From the NCBI GenBank assembly GCA_940671915.1, contig CALNVZ010000641.1:9179770-9243769 (forward strand): a stretch of 64,000 nucleotides of DNA, written 5' to 3'. The stretch is from Paracentrotus lividus (Eukaryota; Echinodermata; Echinoidea; Camarodonta; Echinidae). Below, in pieces: positions 47,854 to 57,884 of the stretch. Both the position numbers and the translations under genes were made by a program. The notes beneath the pieces were generated by a model, which did no database searches, had not been told where the DNA came from, and saw only the letters and a list, made by a program, of their open reading frames with translations. How positions within the stretch are numbered: the stretch's first letter is position 1; every line of letters begins with the position of its first letter.

Positions 47854-47960
47854 GCTCTCTAACTTTACTTTCTTTTCTCGTATTACTGATTTGTTTTTCT
47901 TCAGTCTTCCACTCTCTCTCTCTCTCTCTCTAACTCTTACACTATCCTTTTCTTTCATTG
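47451..47960. repeat. CT-rich low-complexity and microsatellite tracts
   Basis: Several (CT)n blocks separated by short T- and C-rich sequence. The long Ser/Leu frames across it are microsatellite translations and not genes. Confidence 0.9.
47653..47718 (+). repeat. 66 bp direct duplication, copy 1
   Basis: CTTCAGTCCTTTTGTGCCAT...GGAGCCAGGAAG is identical by eye to 47963-48028, 310 bp away. Each copy follows a pyrimidine tract ending in CAG, as a splice acceptor would. Confidence 0.93.
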
Positions 47961-47962
47961 CT

Positions 47963-48028
47963 CTTCAGTCCTTTTGTGCCATTCTCCATCAGCACATTTT
48001 GAAGAAATGGTGTTTTGGAGCCAGGAAG
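47963..48028 (+). repeat. 66 bp direct duplication, copy 2
   Basis: Second copy of 47653-47718. Downstream a 61-codon frame (48015-48200) reads MEPGSTFIHMHEFKPP...MARWAYGFMMRL. It is not recognised as any family. Confidence 0.93.
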
Positions 48029-48200
48029 TACCTTCATTCACATGCATGAGTTTAAACCTCCGTCTCGGGAGAAATTTGGTCAGATCATGGAGATTGACTC
48101 TGATTTTTTTATATACCACTCTGACTCTGGCTTTGCTCTAGGGATGGCGAGATGGGCGTATGGCTTCATGATGCGACTGGAGAGGCGGAAAATCTTTTGA

Positions 48201-49332
48201 TCTTTAGCTCAGGTCGTCCTGGAATGCCCTTTTCCCCCTCAACCCACCTTGCCCTCCAAACCAAAATACCTATTTTCCTGACGAAAGGGAAGGTCTTTGG
48301 CCTCCAAGTATGAATGCATGCTTGTGGCATCTTTGTCCTCTAATTACCAAGTGAATAATGAATACACCTGTGTTGCAATGATGAAAGGAACCCCGGCTTT
48401 AATTATTTTCTCTTCCAAATGATCTTCGAGAAGCCGGCGATGAAGGATAGTAATTATGGTAAATGTCGTCGTTATAAGGCCATTATATCGTAGATCATAT
48501 CCCGTAACTAACTGCACACAATCAACATTATGTTTGTTTTATACCAAATGCTCCGCTAGTCATGCTCTTGGGAAATTTGTGTATAAAATTGCTCTTCGAT
48601 GATATCACGAGGTCTGTTTCCTTCAAAAAATGTAAAAAAAAAACACAAAAAACGTCATGGGTAGGATTGGTATTTTGTATTTTTTGGGTGTGTGTTGTGT
48701 GTGTGTGTTTTTTATTATTGTTTTTTATGCATTTTTTGTTCTTTTTACAATTCTATTAAAGATTGTTTTACTATACCGACATTGACAAAACATGTCTTGC
48801 ACCATGGTAATAAGCAAATGAACGCTCTAAGCGGTTATTTCATAATTTTGTAGACATATTTTGATGGGTTATTTTTCATTTAATATAGGTCATTCCTATA
48901 AATTTTCAATATCTTATAGTGAATGCAGTGAGCGGGTAAGAAAAGTAAAAATATGTCTTCCATTAAGCGGTAAACTACCTTCCCTCCCCTCACAAACAAA
49001 CACACACAAACACACACACACAAACGCACACACACACACTCCATTCCATCATTTCTATTATTGTTTATTCAATACAATGTATGATGCGTTTCTCGAATGA
49101 TGTAATTAACTTGCAGGAAAGCCTTTCAAAATGAGATTCTAGTAGAATTTGGTTGCACTTCCGAAGCAACATCACTCATCTGGGTCGTTTCCTTGTTTGT
49201 CCTTCCTGGTCTGTCAATGATGATGAAGACATTGTACCATGGTCCACAGAAGAACGCTTGATATCTCTTTTTCTCAAGGATGGACGTTAAAATAGATGAA
49301 ACCACCTTAATTTCCCAGCATGACTAGTGAAC
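48201..49332. other. Unassigned; CA microsatellite near 48998-49039
   Basis: No gene or element ends recognised. Confidence 0.5.
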
Positions 49333-49390
49333 CAGGCGCGGATCCAGGATTTTCCAGAGGGGGGGGGCCCAACTTTGAAAAAAAAAATCT

Positions 49391-50030
49391 TGCGAGCGGA
49401 GCGAGCAAACGAGCGCGAAGCGCGAGTTTAAAACATTCCCCGACGTATAGGCCTATACTGACCTAAAACGAGGAATTTAAACAATTTCATTTTTACTCCT
49501 ATGAAAACAAATAATATATACTAGCAAAAAAAAATAAATAATAATAATTGATGATTTTAAGAATGTGTTTCATTAATGAAAAAAAACAAAACAAACAAAG
49601 CGAGCGCAAAGCGCGAGCCGAAAATTTTTGCTATTTTATTAGATAATTGTGCATTTTAGACCCTATTTAGTATCCACGAGCGCGAAGCGTTATAGATGAA
49701 AATTTTGAGTTAAAGAATAGAGTTATTTGTGCATTTATATGGTTTAGTATTCACGAGCGCGAAGCGTGAGCTGAACATTTTGAGGTAAAAATTGGAGTTA
49801 TTTGAGCATTATGATTTAGTATCAGCGAGCGCGAAGCGCGAGCCGAAATTTTGGGGTTTTAAAAGATATATGGAATAAATAAAGGGGCATTTCTAGCATA
49901 AAAAATTGTAGATAATTGTGCATCATAGACCCTATATAGTATCCGCGAGCGCGAAGCGCGAGCTCAAATTTTTTAGTTAATTGTGCATTATATATCCTAC
50001 TGAATTGGTGTCTGCGAGCGCGAAGCAGAA
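49391..50030 (+). repeat. GAGCGCGAAGCGCGAG array, left block (7 units)
   Basis: Units at about 49410, 49600, 49677, 49753, 49825, 49943 and 50013. The core CGCG-AAG-CGCG can form a 4 bp hairpin inside a direct GCGAG/GCGAG frame. Spacers share TTGTGCATTATA, GACCCTATTTAGTATC and GATATATGGAATAAATAAAG. The units are not coding. Confidence 0.93.
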
Positions 50031-50274
50031 ATTTTGCTAAAAATGTAAGTTTGTGTGCATTATAGTTTAGCATACCGGCTTATGCTAAAGTGTAGCGTTG
50101 TGGCGCGGCGCGGCGCGCTGAAAAAATGGAAATAATCGACGAAAAAAAAAAAGGTGTCTTGAAAGCGTCCTACAAAAAAAGGAAAAGATTCTGAATCGAT
50201 TTTTGTGAAATTTTAGGAAATGAGCCAAAGTCATGGGCGGATTCAAGTTCTTCCAAGACAAAAGAATTTAGGAG

Positions 50275-50565
50275 CTGGCATTGTGTGAGTACAAAGGCCG
50301 GCCCCCTGATTCTGTGGACCAGGACCAGGAATTTCATTGAAATTCGCAATTAAAACAATGTGAACGTGGACCGGGACCAGGAGTGGACCAGGACTAGCCC
50401 CATCACGATTTCTGGTTGCTGGCATTATGTGAGTACTAAGGCCGGCCCCCTGATTCTGTGGACCAGGACCAGGACCAGGAATTTCATTGAAATTCGCCAT
50501 TTAAACCATGTGAACGTGGACCAGGACCAGGAGTGGACCAGGATAGCCCATCGCGATTTATGATT
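50275..50565 (+). repeat. Two-unit tandem duplication, 144 bp period
   Basis: CTGGCATT starts units at 50275 and 50419. Both contain AAGGCCGGCCCCCTGATTCT, an ACCAGG repeat of variable length and CATGTGAACGTGGACC-type sequence. Overlapping frames on both strands (50243-50500, 50360-50563) read the ACCAGG repeat and are not genes. Confidence 0.93.
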
Positions 50566-50639
50566 GCTGCCGATAGCCGTTAACAGCATCGACCAAACTT
50601 TTCATATGAATTTGTGACCCCTGATTTTCTTTCACCTAA

Positions 50640-51520
50640 TGTGACGCTTTTAATCAGCCCGGGTATAGCTGTGCGCTACACAGAACGACTACGCGTACAA
50701 TGTCCGGTCAGCTGTGCGGTTGAATCTGATTGGCCGCCGGGATCACGATAGGTAGGCGACTGTTCTATTTAGAGCAAGGGGGTGACACGGCGTTTGGCTT
50801 AGTGGGAGGGATACGTACGGCGATTATTGAGACCGTTTATTTATTTTCAGCAGACATTGTTTCTTGTCATTTTCTTGTCAAGGAAAATCTCATCGCTACC
50901 TGACTGCGTGATTATTTACGAAAAATCAGTACAAATGTCGCCTCTTTTCTTCTTTTTCTAATTCAATCTCGATACCGCAGTGATCCACAGAATTAAAAAA
51001 CCCTTGATTTCCCTGAGCAAGAATGGTACGACCCGTAGCCGGCCTGGCTCGCTATAGCCAAGTTCCCCAAATCAGACGTAGGCATCAATTGGTTTGATCT
51101 TTTGAGTAAAAAATGACGGTGCTTTTTTTCATCCAATAAGAATAATTTTATAATCAACATTTTCAGAATGAGCTGAATAACTTAAATCTTTTTCCGTTGG
51201 TGAAAAAAATAGCCCACTCCCGGCAAGAAACTTACTGATAAAGCCGGAAGCATTCAGTCAAAAAAGTTCAATACCATAAAACTTTGACAAAATTGATGAA
51301 ATTCAAACAAAAAATGACGGTACGCTGAAAGAGCAAAAAATCGTGATTTTATATCACCATAAACGAAGAAGAGTTACATTTTCTAATACTTTTTCCGATG
51401 GTGAACTAGGCCCATCGGGTCAAAAGATATGGTTGAAACAAGAGGAAAATTGTACCGATTTGCAGCTTTTTATAGCGGCGCGCAGTGTGTTAGAAGGGGT
51501 TGACGCTTAAGTGTTAGGGT
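50640..51520. other. Interior of the nested element
   Basis: A less AT-rich stretch at 50650-50830 (ATTGG at 50728) could be a promoter remnant. A looser ~200 bp direct repeat is marked by AAAAAATGACGGT at about 51108 and 51309, and by TTTTTCCGTTGGTGA / TTTTTCCGATGGTGA at about 51190 and 51390. No long ORF. Confidence 0.5.
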
Positions 51521-51565
51521 AAAATCCATATGCATCGTTTTGGAACTATTAGTCACACAATTTTC

Positions 51566-51568
<3 letters not shown>

Positions 51569-51599
<31 letters not shown>
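51569..51599. repeat. (CA)n microsatellite
   Basis: About 15 AC units inside the nested element. Confidence 0.95.
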
Positions 51600-51601
<2 letters not shown>

Positions 51602-51805
51602 CACACTAACCCCACACAAGGGCTTATGCTAAAGTCTCGAGTCCGAAAAATGATAATCATTTCCAAAAATTTCACAAAAATCGATCCAGAATCTTTTCCT
51701 TTTTTCGTAGGACGCTTTGAAGACACCTTGTTTTTTTTTTCGTCGATTATTTCCATTTTTTAACGCGCCGCGCCGCGCCACAACGCAACACTTTAGCATA
51801 AGCCT

Positions 51806-52400
51806 AGCATCCGCAAGCGCGAAGCGCGAGCCGAGAATTTGGGGTTTTAAAAAGATATATGGAATAAATAAAGGGGCATTTCTAGCATTAAAAAAAAATT
51901 GTAGATAATCGTGTATCATAGACCCTATTTAGTATTCGCGAGCGCGAAGCGCGAGCTGAAAAGTTTGAGTTAATTGTGCATTATATACCCTACTGAATTG
52001 GTATTTGCGAGCCGAAAATTTTGAGCCGAAAATCGTGCATTATGGTTTAGTATCCGCGAGCGCGAAGCGCGAGCCAAAAATTTGGGTTTTGAAAGATATG
52101 TAGAATAAATAAAGGCGCACTTTCTAGTAAAAAAGATTTGTAGATTCTCTAGAAAATGGTAAATAATTGTGTATTATAGACCCTAATTAGTATCCGCGAG
52201 CGCGAAGCGCTCGCGAGCTGAAAATTTTTTAAGGTAAAAATTGGAGTTATTATTTGTGCATTATGATTTGGTATCACGAGCGCGAAGCGCGAGCCGAAAA
52301 TTTGGGGTTTCAGAAAAATTTTAAGGTAAAAATTTGAGTTGTTATTTGTACATTATGATTCGGTATCAGCGAGCGCGAAGCGCGAGCCGAAAATTTAGGG
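51806..52400 (+). repeat. GAGCGCGAAGCGCGAG array, right block (about 7 units)
   Basis: Units near 51814, 51935, 52005 (degenerate), 52055, 52197, 52274 and 52369. It continues the left block after the nested element. The spacer block GATATATGGAATAAATAAAG at 51855 is nearly identical to that at 49865, pointing to higher-order duplication. Confidence 0.93.
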
Positions 52401-52759
52401 TTCGAAAAATATTTTGAATAAATAAAGGGGCATTTTCTAGTATACCCATGATGCCGACTATTTTTCCCAGTAGGCCGAGGATCCACGAGGCCTCTTTTCT
52501 TTGTGAAATTTTGAAACTTAAGTTTGAAATATTTTCCTTATTTTTACTTTTCGTCACTAATGTATTTCTTTTTCTTTAAAAAAAGGCGTTTAAACAATTA
52601 TTGCAAAATACACTATGAGAAAAATCGGCCTCGTGGGCCCTCCCCCACATTAAAAGCCTTAGTTATACTCGCTTAGAACCAAATAAAGCCTATTTCGCGC
52701 TTCTTATTGAATAACGTTGGGCGAAAATTGTACAAGCATCGGGCCTTATTCCCTTCTCT

Positions 52760-52814
52760 TTCTTTCTTTTTCTTCTTTTCTTTCCCTTTTTCCTTCTTTC
52801 TCCCTTTTTCTCCT

Positions 52815-52868
<54 letters not shown>
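52760..52868. repeat. Pyrimidine tract with long poly-T
   Basis: CT-rich then about 48 Ts. The Lys- and Phe-rich frames across it are artefacts. Confidence 0.95.
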
Positions 52869-52869
<1 letters not shown>

Positions 52870-52925
52870 TTTTGTTGGGGGGGGGGGCCCGGGCCCGTCG
52901 GGTCCCCCCTCTGGATCCGCGCCTG

Positions 52926-53605
52926 TGAACATCGGGCTATAATTCTGGAGGCGAGATACGCGCGGATGTCTTTATCAGTCACGTAGGTAATGCGTGGTCA
53001 ACCGGGCGAAAAATATTACCAGGCCAAATTTAGGAAACAAATTGACGAATGAGGTTTAGGCTAAATAATATCGGGACATATCTGTTAAAAGAGAACATCT
53101 CGAAAATACGAAGTGAAACATTTTTTTAATGAACCATTATAGAAAAAAAAAACAATACAAATTTGTTTGGAAAGACAGAGTTCTTTTTTTATTTTTCTTG
53201 TAGTATAAACATCTATTTAAATGAATATTTTTTTTATTATTATTATTGTTAATGTGTTGTTTTTTTTACGATGGTAAGTACTTGATTGCTGCAGCCGCAT
53301 ATTTGCTTGCTTTCACCGATAAAAATGACTGACCGTTCATGTTTTGCTTTTTCTGGGATGCATCTTATAAAGAAATTAAAATGATTTGAGGGGGAAAGTG
53401 CCTGTTTTGCTACTTGGTAACACAATTATTGCGGTGAGAGAGTATAGAGTAGTGAATTGGTGTGATATCTTTTAGGGGGAATATATTATAAGCCTGCTTA
53501 GAATGTTGCATTTTGTTTTTAAGCTATACCTCTTGTACATAATAAGAGGAGTTGCTTATTGTAAATATTTGAAGTTTTTATAAATGTTGTATATAGGAGA
53601 TTTTT
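52926..53605. other. Unassigned AT-rich sequence
   Basis: No gene or element ends recognised. Confidence 0.45.

Positions 53606-53608
<3 letters not shown>

Positions 53609-53683
<75 letters not shown>
53609..53683. repeat. (AT)n microsatellite
   Basis: About 37 AT units. Confidence 0.95.
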
Positions 53684-53684
<1 letters not shown>

Positions 53685-54837
53685 AATGAAAGTTCCACGT
53701 GTTGGAAGAATGTAATATTTATAAACAACACAGAAGTGAAGATCAACATCATGCTTATTTCCAACGAAGATTTTATTTTATTTTGATATATATATTTTAA
53801 CTGATCTTTTAACACGGTGCCAAAATTTGATTTCAAAGGAAGAAGCTCCATAAATAACTTGTTCAAGGTGAACACACCATTCATATCCATAATATTCTTC
53901 AATTTCGAAATTGGCGAAAACAATTATTACTTTTTATGAAAGAAAAAAATACGAGTTTGCAATATTTATGCAAACATCTTTTTTTTTTAATCCCCAAACG
54001 AGAAAAAAAGTTTCAATTCTTTTTATAATTCAACTCAAGGTCAAAATTTTAAAGAAAAGGAATAACGGCGTTTCAGAATATCAATCTTGCAGTTCAAAAT
54101 TCTTCTACATCAAAATTTTCCCCATTAATCTTTCCTTTTCTTTTTCTTTAGAAGGAGAAAAATATGTATTTGAAATGAATTCATATCAGCCTCCATATGT
54201 TTCAATTATCTCAACCACTATTAAACGCTGAGCTTGTTTATCAATATCTAATAACGTACGTGGGATATACTAGAGGTCAATTCTTTTAGTTTTAGATAAA
54301 TATACTTTGTCCTAGTACTCTCTTCATAAAATGTGTCCAGACTCGTATTGATCTTTGCAGCAAAGAGCTAGGGAGCCGGGTATAGTTAAATGACGGTATT
54401 GTAAAAGGATTGTAGATTTATATGGCGTCTGAAAAATATAGTCTTTCATTTTGGCAATTTTATTGGATATCGGTCAACTTTTATCGTAAAACATTAATGT
54501 CACTGAAAAAGAGAGTCAATTATTTTGACTTCAATTACGTTATAAAAGAAAATCTGTTCCAAAGTAATGCAAAGTAAACCTTAAGCAAACTTTTTTTCTT
54601 GAAGAAATGGATGAATACCAGAAAAGAAAATTTTTTCCTTCTGCATGGTCACGATTTTCATTAAGAACTTTAAATTTCAGCACAGTACTCGACTCTAATA
54701 TCGTAAATGTTGCTATTTTATGTATTAAAAATGAAATGTATAACGTACATTTATATTTGCAAAAAAAATGCAGATTGTGTTGCATTCTAAAGGGAGCAAA
54801 CAAAACTGCACCCCAAGATTATGCGATTTTCACACCT
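53684..54837. other. Unassigned AT-rich sequence
   Basis: Frames at 53911-54231 and 54607-54972 (106-121 codons) are AT- and CA-driven and carry no known domain. Confidence 0.45.
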
Positions 54838-54953
54838 ACAAACATCCCTTCAACACCCACATACACGCTCACACACTCTCACACACACACACACCCACAA
54901 ATACTACCTCACCCACAAAATCAAACCAATCACATACAAACATACACACATAC
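54838..54953. repeat. CA-rich low-complexity region
   Basis: Interrupted CACA and ACCC units directly upstream of the palindrome cluster. Confidence 0.85.
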
Positions 54954-55205
54954 TGGAGACGTCTCAAAGTAGTTTCCGCGAGAAATTTCAATTTTTGTCG
55001 CGGAGACGTCTCCGAGACGTCTCCGGGACGTTTCATGAGTCGCGAAAACTACTTTGAGACGGTCCTTTGAAATTGCTTTGAGACGGTTTTTGAGAATTGT
55101 CGCGGAGACATCGCGGAGTCGTCTCAGAGACATCTCCGCGACGGAATAAAGTTTCGGAGACGTCTCTAATACTTTTTATCCGTCGCGGAGATGTCTCCGC
55201 GAAGT
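54954..55205. repeat. Cluster of GAGACGTCTC palindromes
   Basis: GAGACGTCTC at 54956-54965, 55014-55023 and 55157-55166; CGGAGACGTCTCCG at 55001-55014; TCGCGGAGATGTCTCCGCGA (two central mismatches) at 55183-55202. A larger inverted pair, GTCTCAAAGTAGTTTCCGCG at 54961-54980, matches the complement of 55041-55060 with one mismatch. CTTTGAGACGGT occurs twice (about 55052, 55076). No coding frame is supported. Confidence 0.92.
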
Positions 55206-56107
55206 GAGATACCATCCTTACAGGGCACTGATCAATGAAATAGGTACATGTACTTACATAATTCATATCATTAGAAACAAATGCCTCGTCCTCGCATTTA
55301 TAATGTTCCTGATTCTATCCCGACCATTGAACCTCACGATAATCAGCTCCTTGGACCTCCATTTTTGCCGAAACAAATCCCCTTGATTAACTGTAACCGT
55401 AGCAAATGTCAAATTTATTATCGCCTCTTTGAAAATCCATAGTGGGTTATACCATAAATATTCATATTCCATAATCTGTTCTTAAAATTAAATGTAGTTT
55501 AATAATGGATGACAGAAAATTAAGACATTAGATAAATCACCTGTCAGTTTTCTAAATGACACCAAATCTATGTAAAGCTTTTGAAAGCAAGTTGGTGTAT
55601 TTCTAGAATTTATCGTGACAGAAATATCATGTTTAACGTGACGTGAGAAACTAATTCATTTTATTAACAAGATGTAAATGACCCGAAAACAATTATAGCA
55701 AGTAAAACCAGTTCGATCAGGATGACTCAAATATAACTGATTAATTTCGGGGGTAATAGACATATAATGCAGCTCTCAGTTGCACCCCCGGCCGCCAGGA
55801 TGTGCAATCATGAAGGAGAGGGGAGGTCATGTCCCGCTCAATCATGACTCTAATGCTACGATCAGGGAAGGAAAAGGTCAGTCACAAACCTTATTTATTT
55901 CTTTATTTCTTTTGTATTAATTTTATTTATTTTCTTTCACTAGGGTAGCTCCATCAACCTTGATCCATAAATTATGAACGACATGGTCAGTCAATTTACT
56001 ATGTGTGTGGCGCAAGGTGAGTCAGGGGTCAGTCCAGTCATGTTGTCCATTCCAATACAAAGTACGTCATTTTTATATTTTTTGGAATGGTGCGTCACAA
56101 TTTGAAC
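55206..56107. other. Unassigned sequence
   Basis: No element ends or exons recognised. Confidence 0.45.
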
Positions 56108-56410
56108 TTATCTGCCAATGTCGATAAATGAAAACCACAGTGTCCCATAGTGTAAACACGATGTGTTCTTGACATTTGCCGTATTTTTTCCAGTACCGAT
56201 ACCAAATCCACACAGTTGGCACGTTGTGAACGACTCGTACACTGTGTTCACAGAGTCGAATGTGTGGATGTGGCCCATTTCACTGTGTTTCCACAGTTTG
56301 GCAACCCTGGGATTGACTGAGTTTTTCCGGCAGGGAAAGATGACGCACAATAGGACAATGACGCACCACATCGGGGAGATCAAGAGGAGTCCTACAACTG
56401 ACAGCTCCAT
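56108..56410 (-). CDS. Hypothetical 100-codon frame with N-terminal hydrophobic segment
   Basis: Reads MELSVVGLLLISPMWCVIVL then LCVIFPCRKNSVNP, so residues 5-27 form a strong membrane segment or signal peptide ending at a basic CRKN. The start has a fair context (G at -3, G at +4). The rest, about 70 residues with six or so cysteines, resembles no family I know. The interval is non-repetitive. An equally long frame exists on the opposite strand (56163-56420), which lowers confidence. It could be a chance frame, or a first exon spliced soon after the hydrophobic segment. Confidence 0.15.
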   Translation of the reverse strand: MELSVVGLLLISPMWCVIVLLCVIFPCRKNSVNPRVAKLWKHSEMGHIHTFDSVNTVYESFTTCQLCGFGIGTGKNTANVKNTSCLHYGTLWFSFIDIGR

Positions 56411-57427
56411 AACAGTCTGAGGATACTTGCATCACAAATAGCACTAGGTATACGAGCAGGCTTCAATACCAGGGTAAATTATACGCTGTCGTGCTAGAAA
56501 TCAATCTCCAGACGGCGATATTGGTTATTTTCTATTCGATATCCATGCAAAGTAAATATTGCTCTGCATAGTATCGCTTCTCGCCTAACACCTTAAGGGG
56601 AAACAGTCTGCAATATGATCCCCTGTGTCACTGCATAGATAGATATATAATTATATCCATGGTCATTGTATGAATTAAAAATGTTTTGTAGCGTAACGCG
56701 GTGTGCCTATAATATGTATTTAAAAAATATGAGTATTTCATCAACTAATCAATTATTATTTGTGCACCATAATTCTGGCTCTTATTAAAACCTTGAAAAT
56801 TGAATTATTGTTACAATGTATTGCAGTTTTTGTGTACGAGGGCATTTCTCTCGAATTTAATGCATGAAGGGAAAAAAGTGCCGTGCTTATGATGTGAAAG
56901 ATGGAATGTTCTAACTTGAAAATAAAAATGGATGAGGTCGAAGAAAAGAGAAAATGAGAAGATTCTTATTAAACTGTTAGTATTCAATATTACGTAAATT
57001 TCTACAGAATTCATTGAAAATGAAATTGATGGTTTATACACCATTAACTTTGTGTTTCCTTTCAAAATAAAATCTAATTAGTTTGCAGGGGGTTATTTTA
57101 ACATTGGTGACAAACAAAGCGATGTATTTGTAATTGTGTTTATATAAACAATATTTTGGATTGGATTAATGTATACATTAACAGAATTTTGTGCCAATAC
57201 GTCTTCAAAATGATATTTCATGTCTAACATACCCTCGAGCTATTTTGCCAGCTCGTTTGTGGTTAATGGTTATACAAATATGACGTGACTCCAGCAGGAG
57301 TCGTGTCGTCAATTTCAAGGTCGATCCTTCAATTAAATGATATAACTTAGTGTCCCATAAGGGATGGAAAGGTAAAGTGGGGTATAGGGAGGGGACGGAG
57401 AAAGAGGGACAGTGCTAAAAAAAAATA
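56411..57427. other. Unassigned sequence
   Basis: No repeat ends or coding exons recognised. Confidence 0.45.
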
Positions 57428-57439
57428 TTAAAAAAAAGT

Positions 57440-57722
57440 ACATGACGACAGTGTGAGAAAGACAGAGACAGATACCCAGATAGAGAGAAAGAGAAGGAAA
57501 AGGAGATACGATATGGTTTGTAGATTTAAAAAAAAAGAAAAGAAAGAAGGGTGCTTGAGGTATGGAAAAAAAAAACTATTGAGATACATGAATGGAAAAC
57601 AGTGGAAATAAAACAGGAAAAGATGCAAAGAGTTAGTGAAAGAGCGAGACTCAGAGAGAGAAAAGGAGAGAAAGACACAGAGAGAGAGAGAGGAGAGGGG
57701 GAGAAAGTGGGAGACGAGAGAG

Positions 57723-57785
<63 letters not shown>

Positions 57786-57870
57786 GAGGGAAGAAGAGAC
57801 AGATAAACCGAGAGAAATAAACCAGAGGAAAATAAAATATGGATAGAGACACTTCTGGAAAGAAAGAAAA
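57440..57870. repeat. GA-rich region with (AG)n core
   Basis: The core (AG)n run lies at 57723-57786, flanked by interrupted purine sequence. Three overlapping minus-strand Ser/Leu frames of up to 161 codons are translations of CT repeats. Confidence 0.92.
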
Positions 57871-57884
57871 AAAAGATATAACAA

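Larger units (their letters stand above)
50077..51804. mobile_element. 1.73 kb TIR element nested in the phrase array
   Basis: TIRs of about 145 bp start GGCTTATGCTAAAGTGT, then the GC-rich GTGGCGCGGCGCGGCGCG, an A tract, and GATTTTTGTGAAATTTT. The complement ends at 51804. TAGCATACC just before and TAGCATCC just after look like an 8 bp target duplication with one added base, consistent with hAT-type insertion. Without it the array unit would read TTTAGCATCCGCAAGCGCGA, like its neighbours. No transposase ORF. Confidence 0.9.
49333..52925. mobile_element. 3.6 kb TIR element carrying a GAGCGCGAAGCG phrase array
   Basis: Perfect 15 bp TIRs CAGGCGCGGATCCAG (49333-49347) and complement (52911-52925), with G or C tracts just inside both. 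TGAAC directly precedes the left end and directly follows the right end, a possible 5 bp target duplication. About 14 copies of GCGAGCGCGAAGCGCGAGC or variants occur inside, spaced about 60-120 bp apart and usually preceded by TAGTATC and followed by CGAAAATTTTG. A second element (50077-51804) interrupts the array. A long poly-T/pyrimidine tract (52760-52868) lies near the right end. No transposase ORF. Confidence 0.85.

Noticed and set aside
47439-48049. Ser/Leu-rich proteins
   Set aside because: These frames are straight translations of CT microsatellites.
49391-52400. CRISPR-like array of repeats and spacers
   Set aside because: Units vary, spacers are themselves repeated and uneven in length, and the whole lies between transposon-type inverted ends in animal DNA.
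52690-52986. Lys-rich and Phe-rich proteins on opposite strands
   Set aside because: Artefacts of the poly-T and C/G tracts at the end of the 49333-52925 element.
56641-56675. Another copy of the CATGGATATATAAGA palindrome
   Set aside because: Only ATATCCATGGT matches; the arm does not extend, so it is probably chance.
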